The notes below the pieces were generated by a model. That model was not told the DNA's origin. It saw only the letters and a list, made by a program, of their open reading frames with translations, and searched no databases. From Paenibacillus aquistagni (lineage in GTDB: Bacteria; Bacillota; Bacilli; Paenibacillales; Paenibacillaceae): a stretch of DNA of 64,000 bases. Where the stretch lies: the NCBI RefSeq assembly GCF_900177815.1, contig NZ_FXAZ01000006.1:62001-126000 (forward strand), given 5' to 3'. The translations under genes were made by a program, and so were the position numbers. Below, one piece after another: positions 1 to 8,473 of the stretch; within the stretch, counting starts at the first letter, position 1; every line of letters begins with the position of its first letter.

Positions 1-45
1 TGTGTTCATCTCCCCGTCACGAAGACAAATAAATAGCATGAATTG

Positions 46-97
46 AAGCGGCGATCGCCTCTCTGGACTTAACAGGGGAGCGGTCGCTTATTTTTTT
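46..97 (+). terminator. Probable rho-independent terminator of a gene upstream of the window
   Basis: An imperfect GC-rich stem (AAGCG at the left end, CGCTT at the right end) is followed directly by a run of seven T. It probably ends a plus-strand gene lying outside the window. Confidence 0.5.
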
Positions 98-438
98 CTC
101 GAATCTTCCAAGGCTGTCGTAAGAATGACTCGAAACAGGCGTCTCCACGAGCTGTGAACGAGCAAATTCATAAAGAGGTGAATGAGCAGACATAGTAAAG
201 GTAAAGCTCAGGATGACAGGTTTTTTCAGGAATTAGTAATAAATTCTAAATATTTAATAGCCTAAATATTTTTTCGATAAACTATATATTTTTTAACAAA
301 AATTTAGTATGATTTTTAATGGATTCCGAATGATGGTGTTTTCTGAAACATTTTCGTTCGGTTTTACAACACTTTATATACAGATGCACAGCTTACATTT
401 ACAACAAATGAAGTGTTGATGTATGGAATGGAGACAAG
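98..438. other. Intergenic region upstream of the nucleoside operon
   Basis: This stretch is AT-rich with no convincing gene. An 8-bp inverted repeat, CAACACTT (367-374) and AAGTGTTG (411-418), flanks 36 bases just before the first nucleoside hydrolase and could be an operator or leader hairpin. I looked for a purine riboswitch core and found none. Confidence 0.4.
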
Positions 439-1392
439 ATGAAGAAAAACATTTATTTTAACCACGATGGCGGCGTTGATGATCTGATTTCTTTGTTTTT
501 GTTGCTGCAGATGGACAACGTCCAATTAACCGGTGTATCCGTCATTCCAGCGGATTGCTACTTGGAGCCGGCCGTGTTCGCGAGCCGCAAGATCATTGAT
601 CGCTTTGGCAAGGGTGGCCTTGATGTCGCAGAGTCCAACTCTCGCGGGAAGAATCCATTCCCGAAGGACTGGCGCATGCATGCCTTCTACGTGGATGCCC
701 TGCCGGTGCTGAATGAGTCCGGAACGATTGTTACACCCGTTGCAGACAAGCCTGCACACCTTCATATTATTGATACGCTGCGTGCAACGGAAGGCAAGAC
801 GACGCTCCTGTTCACAGGTCCATTGACTGACCTTGCTCGCGCCTTGGATATCGATCCTGCGATCGAAGAGAAAGTAGAACGTCTTGTCTGGATGGGCGGC
901 ACCTTCCGCGAAGCGGGCAATGTGCATGAGCCTGAGCATGACGGCACGGCAGAATGGAACGTGTTCTGGGACCCAGACGCTGCTGCGCGTGTATGGGAGA
1001 GCGGCATTGAGATTGATCTCGTTGCGCTTGAGAGTACGAACCAAGTGCCGCTGACGCTGGATGTACGTGAACGCTGGGCGAAGGAGCGCAAGCATATCGG
1101 TGTTGATTTCCTCGGCCAATGCTATGCGATGGTGCCGCCGCTCGTTCATTTTTCAACGAACTCCACCTATTATCTATGGGATGTATTAACGACCGCGTTC
1201 GTTGGCAATAGTGAGCTTGTAAAGGTGCAAACGATCAACAGTGTCGTGATAACAGAAGGGGCGAGCCAAGGCCGTACGGTAGAGACGGAAGCGGGCCGTC
1301 CGGTGCATGTTGTCTATGATGTGAATCGCGATGCCTTCTTCGATTACATGACGGAATTGGCGAAGCGAGCGTCAGAGAAGAGGGAAGCCTAA
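439..1392 (+). CDS. Nucleoside hydrolase (inosine-uridine preferring type)
   Basis: The 317-residue product belongs to the nucleoside hydrolase family, which cleaves the N-glycosidic bond of ribonucleosides to give base plus ribose. The N-terminal calcium-site motif reads NHDGGVDD (residues 8-15), so the usual first Asp of DxDxxxDD is Asn here. The family hallmark segments LLFTGPLTDLA (about 122-132) and WMGGTF (about 151) are present, and the C-terminal third carries the acidic and histidine-rich patches expected of the family. GGAGACAAG precedes the ATG. The stop overlaps the next start by one base, so the two hydrolases are translationally coupled. A NupC-type transporter follows, which fits uptake and cleavage of nucleosides. 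Substrate preference cannot be read from the sequence. Confidence 0.88.
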   Translation: MKKNIYFNHDGGVDDLISLFLLLQMDNVQLTGVSVIPADCYLEPAVFASRKIIDRFGKGGLDVAESNSRGKNPFPKDWRMHAFYVDALPVLNESGTIVTPVADKPAHLHIIDTLRATEGKTTLLFTGPLTDLARALDIDPAIEEKVERLVWMGGTFREAGNVHEPEHDGTAEWNVFWDPDAAARVWESGIEIDLVALESTNQVPLTLDVRERWAKERKHIGVDFLGQCYAMVPPLVHFSTNSTYYLWDVLTTAFVGNSELVKVQTINSVVITEGASQGRTVETEAGRPVHVVYDVNRDAFFDYMTELAKRASEKREA

Positions 1393-2348
1393 TGTCAGAG
1401 AAGAAACGCGTAATTATAGATACCGATACCGCCGGCGATGATACGATTGCCATTCTGACGGCGCTTCATTACTTCCAGGTCGAGGGAATTATGATGACGG
1501 GCGGCAATGTGCAGTTCAATCAGCAGGTGGAGAACGCGCTCTATACCGTTCAAGTCGCAGGCCATGGTGGCAAGGTTCCCGTGTACAAGGGATGCGAGGG
1601 GCCGATTATGGGACTTGGGCAGAAGGAGCACCGCACGGTTGAGGATGTTCACGGCAAGGATGGCATGGGGGATTCCTTTTTTGAAAAAGCGATTCAGTCT
1701 CCCGAAGCGGGCCATGCGGTCGACTTCCTGATCGAGAGGGTTCATCAGAATCCGGGTGAGATTCATCTGTTAGCGATAGCACCTTTGACGAATATTGCGA
1801 TGGCTCTTAAAAAGGATCCGACGATTGCGTCGAAGATTCCGCATCTATATATTATGGGCGGCACGAACAATGCCTTGGGCAATATTACGCCGAGTGCGGA
1901 GTATAACTTCTACGTCGATCCAGAGGCGGCGAAGATCGTGCTTCATTCCGGCATTCCCATCACGATGGTAGGCTGGGAGATGTGCACGCAGTACTCGATC
2001 ATGGATGATCAGGATCATGCTGAGATCGAAGCGCTTGGAACGAAGGGTGCGCAATTCTTCAAGGACGTGAACAAAGTCGTTATGCGCTTCAACAAGACGG
2101 TGCACCGCCTGAACGGCACCACGCATCCCGATACGCTGCTTGCTGCTGTAGCGGCAGATGAGAGCATCATGACGAAGTCGAACCTGTATCATGTGGACGT
2201 GGAGACAGTTGGTGAGCTGACGAGAGGCTACAGCCTCGTTGATATCAATAACCGCTTGGAGCGTACGCGCAATGTTCGCGTCTGCGAGGCGATCGATCGT
2301 GATGCCTTCAAAGAAATGCTGCTTGACGTCTTGCAAACGATTAACTAG
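1392..2348 (+). CDS. Nucleoside hydrolase, second paralogue
   Basis: This 318-residue protein is a canonical nucleoside hydrolase with the motif DTDTAGDD (residues 10-17). It also has LLAIAPLTNIAMAL (about 124-137) and IMGGT (about 154), which form the ribose and calcium site in the family. The ATG overlaps the TAA of the preceding hydrolase. The two paralogues differ at the first metal-motif residue (Asp here, Asn in the upstream copy), so they may divide substrates, for example purine versus pyrimidine nucleosides; that is inference. The protein has no signal peptide and should act in the cytoplasm on nucleosides imported by the downstream NupC-like carrier. Confidence 0.9.
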   Translation: MSEKKRVIIDTDTAGDDTIAILTALHYFQVEGIMMTGGNVQFNQQVENALYTVQVAGHGGKVPVYKGCEGPIMGLGQKEHRTVEDVHGKDGMGDSFFEKAIQSPEAGHAVDFLIERVHQNPGEIHLLAIAPLTNIAMALKKDPTIASKIPHLYIMGGTNNALGNITPSAEYNFYVDPEAAKIVLHSGIPITMVGWEMCTQYSIMDDQDHAEIEALGTKGAQFFKDVNKVVMRFNKTVHRLNGTTHPDTLLAAVAADESIMTKSNLYHVDVETVGELTRGYSLVDINNRLERTRNVRVCEAIDRDAFKEMLLDVLQTIN

Positions 2349-2462
2349 AGATAGCAATAGCCGTATTCGCAAGAGGCTGTTCTGTTGCAGGCTTGGGCTC
2401 TACCCGCGGCCCTTTCGCTGCTTACATTCTTGGTCATGACACGATGAGGAAAGGATCTGTTT

Positions 2463-3677
2463 ATGCAATACATTTGGGGAGTTCTAGGGATATTAGGGAT
2501 TGTGCTGATTGCGTTTGCTTGTTCGACTAATCGGAAGGCCATCAATCCGAGAACGGTCATTGGCGCGTTTGCGATTCAATTCATTTTTGCACTAATCGTG
2601 TTGAAATGGGACTTCGGCAAGAAGATGCTGAATTACTTGGCAGCAGGGGTTCAAAGCGTTATCAACTCCACGAATGCAGGGGTTCAGTTCTTGTTCGGCG
2701 GTATACTTGGCGCGGAGAAGGCGGGCTTCACGTTCGCCCTGCAGGTATTGCCGATTATCATCTTCTTCTGTTCCTTGATTGCGGTACTGTACTATCTTGG
2801 CATTATGCAGTGGGCAACGAAGATTATCGGCGGCTTCTTGTCCAAGGTGCTGAAGACAAGCGAGACGGAATCGATGTCTGCGGCTGCAAATATCTTCTTG
2901 GGTCCGACGGAGGCACCGCTGGTCGTTAAGCCATATATTGAGAAGATGACTCGATCCGAGCTGTTCGCGGTGATGGTAGGCGGACTGGCGTGCGTCTCGG
3001 GTTCTGTGCTTGGCGGATACGCGATGCTTGGTGTTCCAATCGAGTATTTGCTGGCGGCAGCCTTCATGGGGGCGCCTGGCGGATTGCTCATGGCGAAGAT
3101 GATCATGCCAGAGACCGATCATAAGCTTCGAGTGGAGCATGTGACGGTGGTCAAGGATACCGAGTCCAAGAATGTTATTGATGCTGCCGCTCGCGGTGCA
3201 TCAGACGGTCTGAAGATTGCGGCTGGCGTAGGCGCGATGCTGCTTGCGTTCATCTCGCTCATTTTCCTCGTGAATATGATCATTGGCTGGATCGGCGGCT
3301 GGTTTGGCCTTGAGGCGTTGACGATGGAGCAAATTCTTGGCTACCTGTTCGCACCGATTGCTTTCTTGATCGGGGTGCCGTGGGAAGAAGCGCTGCAGGC
3401 GGGCTCCTTTATTGGTCAAAAATTCGTGCTCAACGAGTTCGTGGCCTACAGCTCGTTTGCGCCTGAGATTGCGAGCTTGTCGCCGAAGAGTGTGGTCGTG
3501 ATCAGCTTCGCGCTGTGCGGCTTCGCCAATCTGGCAGCGATTGCGCTTCTGATCGGGGGATTGGGGGGCATTGCCCCGTCCAGAAGACAGGATCTTGCAG
3601 AGCTTGGCTTCCGAGCGATCGTTGCAGCGACGCTCGCGAACCTGCTGAGCGCGGCTATTGCAGGGATGCTGATCTAG
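2463..3677 (+). CDS. nupC: NupC family concentrative nucleoside transporter
   Basis: This 404-residue integral membrane protein has the concentrative nucleoside transporter layout. Three hydrophobic N-terminal helices come first, then a gate-like domain, and then the core with the conserved segment [18 protein letters not shown] (about residues 141-158), followed by further paired helices. CNT carriers bring nucleosides into the cell with cation symport. The gene lies 114 bp after the second nucleoside hydrolase on the same strand, with GGAAAGGAT as ribosome binding site, and forms a salvage operon with the two hydrolases. A strong terminator follows. The symbol is given at family level. Confidence 0.88.
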   Translation: MQYIWGVLGILGIVLIAFACSTNRKAINPRTVIGAFAIQFIFALIVLKWDFGKKMLNYLAAGVQSVINSTNAGVQFLFGGILGAEKAGFTFALQVLPIIIFFCSLIAVLYYLGIMQWATKIIGGFLSKVLKTSETESMSAAANIFLGPTEAPLVVKPYIEKMTRSELFAVMVGGLACVSGSVLGGYAMLGVPIEYLLAAAFMGAPGGLLMAKMIMPETDHKLRVEHVTVVKDTESKNVIDAAARGASDGLKIAAGVGAMLLAFISLIFLVNMIIGWIGGWFGLEALTMEQILGYLFAPIAFLIGVPWEEALQAGSFIGQKFVLNEFVAYSSFAPEIASLSPKSVVVISFALCGFANLAAIALLIGGLGGIAPSRRQDLAELGFRAIVAATLANLLSAAIAGMLI

Positions 3678-3685
3678 ATAACATA

Positions 3686-3799
3686 TAGAGAGGCACGGCA
3701 CTGCGTTTGCAGCGCGCTGCCTCTCTTCGAGCAAATAAATAAGCGAGAGTGGAAGGAGCTGCATGGCAGCTTGGCAGTGTTCCGCTCTCGCTTCTTTTT
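3686..3799 (+). terminator. Double hairpin terminator after nupC
   Basis: Two stem-loops follow the nupC stop. The first (3686-3725) pairs AGAGAGGCA with TGCCTCTCT. The second (3751-3799) pairs AAGCGAGAGTGGAA with TTCCGCTCTCGCTT and is followed by a T-run (CTTTTTT), the classical intrinsic terminator form. Confidence 0.75.
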
Positions 3800-3898
3800 T
3801 AAGAAATATGAAATATGGCCTCGGAAGTTGTACGATGAATACATCATCGTTGGATGAAAAGCGCAAGGTAAGGGAACTTAAGGGAACTCCTTGCCGTA

Positions 3899-4477
3899 TT
3901 ATAATTCCTGTGAGAAATCCGCTTTAAGTTCTGTCATAATCCTTGACTTGCTTGAACTTCCTTTTGCGTCATCTGCATCCGTACCATCAAGATTGAACTT
4001 GCCCGCTTGCATGTTAATAACGCTGTACTGACCAGAAGTGTTTTTCTTCAAAAAGATCACATACTTGCTTCCTTTTTTCATTTCGGTATAACCTTCACTC
4101 GTCATTTTCTCTTTCCCTGAGTATGTCTGACGAATTCCAATCGGTTCAATAACTGCAAGATCAATCGCATCTTCTTTTGGGCCTTTCAATACTTCTTCAA
4201 CTTGAAGCTCTGTAGAAGTGACAATATACATAAGCCCACCCAAAGAATCTTTTCCTATAAGAACCTCGCGGTCCTCAAAGTCCTGAATAGGGCTTCCGAT
4301 CACAACGAGTTCGGCACCAGAGAATAGTGCTCGGGCCGATGAATACCCTTTATACGTTGCTGGAAAAGAAAATTCACGTACAGAATTATAAACAGCAAAA
4401 TAATAGTAACTTGACGCAATCGCAAGGATAACCGTTAAAGCAAGAGTAATAACCACACTCTTCTTTTTTAGCAACAT
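3899..4477 (-). CDS. Hypothetical membrane-anchored or secreted protein
   Basis: The 192-residue product is not a family I recognise. A basic N-terminus (MLLKKK) and one hydrophobic helix (about residues 8-28) predict a signal anchor, leaving about 160 residues outside the membrane. The segment ALFSGAELVVIGSPI and the mixed beta-type pattern after it suggest a compact beta-rich domain, possibly OB-like; this is a guess from pattern only. GGAGGAGA lies upstream of the ATG. It is a monocistronic minus-strand gene between the nupC terminator and a separate small gene, so context gives no functional hint. Confidence 0.65.
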   Translation of the reverse strand: MLLKKKSVVITLALTVILAIASSYYYFAVYNSVREFSFPATYKGYSSARALFSGAELVVIGSPIQDFEDREVLIGKDSLGGLMYIVTSTELQVEEVLKGPKEDAIDLAVIEPIGIRQTYSGKEKMTSEGYTEMKKGSKYVIFLKKNTSGQYSVINMQAGKFNLDGTDADDAKGSSSKSRIMTELKADFSQEL

Positions 4478-4700
4478 TCCATTCTCCTCCTATTGTTCTA
4501 ATTTCCCCACTTGTATCTCAGTTCACCTTTATCATAGTCAGAACGGGACATTGCAGCTAACGGGGCAGGCTGTCGCTATTCGTACTTAAAAGGAAGTCCA
4601 TCTCATTCATCCACTCTCATCATCCAGCCATTGCTCTATCTTAAGCATCCTGGCAGCATAACGTTTTGCGCATTAAAATTCCAGAAAATCATACCGCAAA

Positions 4701-4731
4701 GAAACCACCCGTTGACTACGCAGGTGGTTTC
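4701..4731. terminator. Inverted-repeat terminator between two minus-strand genes
   Basis: GAAACCACC and GGTGGTTTC form a perfect 9-bp stem around a 13-base loop. It lies just downstream, in minus orientation, of the CHAT-like gene and probably ends its transcript, although the following T-run is short. Confidence 0.55.
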
Positions 4732-4742
4732 ATTTGAAGTCA

Positions 4743-5300
4743 TTATTTATGTGGCTCATACAGTTGGAACATAGACATTTCGTCATTCATCGATCTGGCG
4801 ATCTGATAAGCTTCACGTATATCTTTCTCATTTTGAATCATTTCATAAAATACGCGCATAACAAACATCAATGCGTCATTGCCGTCAGGGTAATCATTCG
4901 GCGCGATGTACATTTGGCACCCTCCATCCAAAAACGCTTGTGTCAAGGCGGGCAGCCCTAATGAGCATCCGTTGCCGAAGACGATTTTCCCATTCAGCTT
5001 CGCAAATTGCTTGATTTCTTCCGGGCCAAAATATCCGCGCGGTTCATTATCCTCGTACACATCCTCATCCAGTTCGGGCATGATGAATCTTCCTTCATCT
5101 CCGTGAAAATTAAGGATAATCATATCCGTATCGGCGTAGAGATCTTCGCCTGAAAGAACGGAAATGAAGTCGCTTGGCCTCCCGACCCAATAGGTAAACA
5201 CCCGCACTCCAAAATACTCAAGCGTCATGCGCAGGGCTTGCGACTCCATATCGGTATCCGGACCAACGACTAATGCAACATTCATAACAGGTTTACTCAT
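4743..5300 (-). CDS. Small CHAT/caspase-like (clan CD-type) protein of unknown role
   Basis: The 185-residue protein has alternating beta-alpha segments and two motifs arranged as in clan CD cysteine peptidases. These are a hydrophobic strand ending in His-Gly (DMIILNFHGDEG, His66) and a second strand ending in Cys (KIVFGNGCSLG, Cys112). CHAT, caspase and gingipain-like enzymes use such a His/Cys dyad; that this protein is an active peptidase is inference. It stands alone, without fused TPR or effector domains, and is shorter than typical CHAT proteins. I chose ATG 5300, which follows GGGAGGGACAAGGAAT; the frame stays open to a TTG at 5318. Alternatively it is a non-catalytic Rossmann-like protein. 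Confidence 0.5.
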   Translation of the reverse strand: MSKPVMNVALVVGPDTDMESQALRMTLEYFGVRVFTYWVGRPSDFISVLSGEDLYADTDMIILNFHGDEGRFIMPELDEDVYEDNEPRGYFGPEEIKQFAKLNGKIVFGNGCSLGLPALTQAFLDGGCQMYIAPNDYPDGNDALMFVMRVFYEMIQNEKDIREAYQIARSMNDEMSMFQLYEPHK

Positions 5301-5709
5301 ATTCCTTGTCCCTCCCAATAGTGGTTAGTTAGATTCATAGCTGCAGGCCACTTATTAAGGAGGCGCTCGGGCACGAGCAGTAATAGCAACAATACGTTAA
5401 CGGTTATGCGTCATCTTCATTATGTATATATCCTCCTGGAAACTATAATTTAAAAGAATATTAAAATATTGGAAATCAAAAGTCAAATGTCCCTGTTAAA
5501 TGCTTTTTCGAATAGATGATTAGAGGTATGATCGGCGGATGTACAGTAGATAGCCGTGGCATGACATGCAGATGCTACAGCTAGTCAGAGCGCATACATT
5601 CCAGTCGCATAATAAAAAAGCCTCATTAAATGAGGCTTTCAGATTGTAGAGAAACCCACGTTTTTTTTAGCAAGAAATATAAGTTGTTCGATGGACAGAA
5701 GCATGTAAG
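5301..5709. other. Intergenic region with terminator of the two-component operon
   Basis: The region holds the promoter area of the CHAT-like gene, including an AT-rich palindrome AATATTAAAATATT near 5457-5470, and the terminator at 5612-5640. I see no gene here. Confidence 0.4.
5612..5640 (-). terminator. Terminator of the histidine kinase/response regulator operon
   Basis: Read on the minus strand, AAAGCCTCAT and ATGAGGCTTT form a short-loop hairpin followed by a T-run. It lies about 70 bp after the response regulator stop. Confidence 0.75.
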
Positions 5710-6498
5710 CTAGAGGTTCTTATTGCCGAAATGCTCCTGATACTGGCTCGGGGTAATCTGAGCGTACTTTTTGAAGATGCTGATAAAATACTTGTAGTCG
5801 CTAAACCCCATATCCTGCGCGATGGCATATACCTTATTGTCGCCGGTCTTCAGCAGCTCGATTGACTTCTGAATGCGATAGCGATTCAGGAACTCATTGA
5901 ACGTGTAGCTCGTCTCGGCCTTGAACTTCTGATTCAAGTAGTAGGCGCTCAGGTCCAGCTGCTCCACGAGGTCGTGGATGCTGATCTTTTTCGCATAGTT
6001 CTCCTGCACATAAGCAATCATCTGTGAGACGTACCGCGAGGTCTTCGTCTCCTTCTGCATGAACTTGCTGCTTAATATCTCCTCTGTCTCCTGCGGATGG
6101 TTGGATATGACCTCATATTTGCGCTGCAGATCGACCTTGGTCTTGGCCGATTCCAGGGCGGCGATCAGCTGATCGTCCTCAAGCGGCTTGACTAAGAATT
6201 CGGTGACACCAAGCTGCAGGGCCTGCTTCGCGAGATGGAACTCATTGTAGCCAGAGATAATAATGCTGCTGAACGTATGCTTCTGCAAGCCCTCGCGAAT
6301 CATGGAGATGCCGTCTTTAATCGGCATATTGATATCCGTAATGATGATATCGGGCTTCAGCTCGCATATTTTCTCATAGCCGTCTTGCCCATTCAAGGCC
6401 TCTTCAATGACAATGCAGTCGTATTGCAGCCAATCGATGCTGTAGCGGATGCCTCTGCGAATCATTTCCTCGTCTTCAACCAACAGAACCTTGAACAT
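5710..6498 (-). CDS. Response regulator, REC plus AraC-type DNA-binding domain (YesN-like)
   Basis: The 262-residue protein has an N-terminal receiver domain with the acidic pair E8/D9 and the phospho-acceptor Asp55 (IIITDINMP). An AraC/XylS double helix-turn-helix follows at about 155-258, ending with the family signature GFSDYKYFISIFKKYAQITP. It is the partner of the adjacent histidine kinase and would switch on transcription when phosphorylated. I moved the start to ATG 6498, preceded by GGAGTGAGCAAG, because the receiver domain begins there; the frame extends 14 codons further. Only 5 bp separate it from the kinase stop. The natural target is the ABC importer encoded just upstream, by analogy with YesM/YesN-type loci. 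Confidence 0.9.
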   Translation of the reverse strand: MFKVLLVEDEEMIRRGIRYSIDWLQYDCIVIEEALNGQDGYEKICELKPDIIITDINMPIKDGISMIREGLQKHTFSSIIISGYNEFHLAKQALQLGVTEFLVKPLEDDQLIAALESAKTKVDLQRKYEVISNHPQETEEILSSKFMQKETKTSRYVSQMIAYVQENYAKKISIHDLVEQLDLSAYYLNQKFKAETSYTFNEFLNRYRIQKSIELLKTGDNKVYAIAQDMGFSDYKYFISIFKKYAQITPSQYQEHFGNKNL

Positions 6499-6503
6499 CT
6501 TGC

Positions 6504-8198
6504 TCACTCCGTTTCGTAAGGTATGGTCAGTGTCACACAAGTGCCTTGGCCTTGCGTGCTGTTGATATGAATGCCGGCTTCCTCTCCATAGAGAAGCACC
6601 AAGCGGCGATGAACATTATAGAGCCCGATATGCGGCGTCGTATTGTGCGGGCTGTCCAACATGCGCCTTAGCTCCTGCAGCGACTGCTCATCCATGCCGG
6701 GGCCGTTGTCGCATACCTCAAGCAGCAGCTTGCCGTCCGCAAGCTGAATGCGAATATCGATCAGCATATGGCTTTGATGCTGATAGCCATACTTGATAGC
6801 GTTTTCAATGATTGGCTGCAGGACAAGCTTCGGAACGTATATCGGATAGGTTTCCTCCGCAATCGTCACGCGATACTCCAGCCGCTCGTTGAAGCGAATC
6901 TGCTGCAGCTTCAAATAATCCCTTACATAACTCATATCGTCCTTCAATTGCACGCTGCGATCATTGCCGATGCTGTAGCGCAGCAGTCTAGACAGCAGCA
7001 TGACGATCTCCTGAGCCTGATTGGCGTCGATCTTAATAGCATAACGCAGCGTCTCTAACACGTTAAAAATAAAGTGCGGGTGAAACTGCGACTGCAGCTG
7101 CTTTACTTCTATGATGGTGCGAAGCTCGGACAGCTCTTTGTTTTTGTCCATTAATTCCTTCAAGCGATCCAGCATCACATTGTACTCATCGCCAAGAATC
7201 TCGAACTCATCATTGGTCTGAATGTCGACATAGCCGTTGAAGTTTCCTTCGCGCAGCTGAGCCAGCGCAAGAATTAATTTGTCTATCGATTCGGAATTGC
7301 GAGCTGACATCTTGTTGGATAAAAAATGAATGATAAGCCACAGCAGCAGGCTGACGGCAAGAATGAAGACCGACACCGTGTAATAGGTGTACTTCTCTGA
7401 CTTATAGGAATTGAGCGTGATGACTTCGATCGGCGTGCCGGGTATGCGGCTTGCATACATGTAATACGCGCCGCCATTCAATAAGGCCTGTCCTTGGGCA
7501 TTGAGCTCCGGGCTGAACTTGTTCAGCGAGCCCTTGGTCACATTGCTCGTGGTGGCGATGATCGAATGATGCTCATCCGTGATCATGGCAATCTCATTAT
7601 TTTGCTTGAACAGCAGCTTCTGCATGTCGGACTCATAGAGCTGATAGACGAGATAGCCAATCGTTCGCTTATCCTTGATAATGGCCTTGCCAAAGGTATA
7701 GCTCGTATCGCGATCATGCGAGTAGCGGAAGCTGTTCATCTCGGCTAAGGTCTCATCTGGCCGCTGGCTGATCCGGTTGATGAGATTGCCGAAGGCAAAG
7801 CTGTTGTACAGCGCATCCGCCGACTCTGAGCTCGCGCGAAAGATGCCGTTCGTATCGACAAGGTGAAAGATGCTCTTCACCTGCTGGCGATTGTTGAAAT
7901 CATAGAATTCGGAGTAGACTTTGTCGCTGCCAAGATGCGTGGTCAAGTAATTGAGCACAACAGGCGAGCGGGCCATGCGATTAATCTCCTCATCGTATTG
8001 GCGATAAACCTCTGACATCGAGGTGCTGATCGAATTGGCAGCCTCCATCGTCTTCTGCGTCAAGCTGATTCTTCCATTAATAATAGTGAAGATGAAGAAC
8101 AGCACGATCACAATGGAAAAGGGAATGACGGCATAGAGTTGGAATAATCGGCGAGTGGACTCCTTGAAATTGCGAATATGCTTTTGTTTTTGTTCCAT
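6504..8198 (-). CDS. Membrane sensor histidine kinase (YesM-like, HPK7 type)
   Basis: The 564-residue protein has an N-terminal transmembrane helix (about 21-43), a roughly 240-residue extracytoplasmic sensor domain, a second helix (about 275-297) and a HAMP-like linker. The His_kinase segment QSQFHPHFIFN carries the phospho-acceptor His, and an HATPase domain follows with NAIKYG and DNGPGMD. This layout matches kinases that sense small molecules together with ABC solute-binding proteins. The preferred ATG (8198) directly follows a GGGGGGAG stretch; an in-frame GTG at 8210 is the alternative. A 276-bp gap separates it from the permease stop upstream, with no clear terminator, so read-through from the importer operon is possible. 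Confidence 0.9.
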   Translation of the reverse strand: MEQKQKHIRNFKESTRRLFQLYAVIPFSIVIVLFFIFTIINGRISLTQKTMEAANSISTSMSEVYRQYDEEINRMARSPVVLNYLTTHLGSDKVYSEFYDFNNRQQVKSIFHLVDTNGIFRASSESADALYNSFAFGNLINRISQRPDETLAEMNSFRYSHDRDTSYTFGKAIIKDKRTIGYLVYQLYESDMQKLLFKQNNEIAMITDEHHSIIATTSNVTKGSLNKFSPELNAQGQALLNGGAYYMYASRIPGTPIEVITLNSYKSEKYTYYTVSVFILAVSLLLWLIIHFLSNKMSARNSESIDKLILALAQLREGNFNGYVDIQTNDEFEILGDEYNVMLDRLKELMDKNKELSELRTIIEVKQLQSQFHPHFIFNVLETLRYAIKIDANQAQEIVMLLSRLLRYSIGNDRSVQLKDDMSYVRDYLKLQQIRFNERLEYRVTIAEETYPIYVPKLVLQPIIENAIKYGYQHQSHMLIDIRIQLADGKLLLEVCDNGPGMDEQSLQELRRMLDSPHNTTPHIGLYNVHRRLVLLYGEEAGIHINSTQGQGTCVTLTIPYETE

Positions 8199-8473
8199 AG
8201 CTCCCCCCACATCTAGTAAGCCCTTTCAAAGCTTATTATAAAGCGTTGCCGGCATGTGCAGGGCATCCAAATGCAACCAAGCCGGCCCTCCAGAGCGGAG
8301 GAGCCGACTTGATCGAGATGAAGCCGTCCCGAATGCAGGATGAACAGGACGCTCAGGGTGCAGCGGGCGGTGTACGGGGTGCGAATTGGAATGCCAGTGC
8401 ACAGGATACGCATGGTGCACGGGTGTCTTTTTTACTAAGCCCTATGCTCAACAGCTCAACAAGCATTGCTTGC

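Noticed and set aside
98-438. Purine riboswitch before the nucleoside operon
   Set aside because: I found neither the conserved three-way junction core nor the loop pairs; the region has only an 8-bp inverted repeat.
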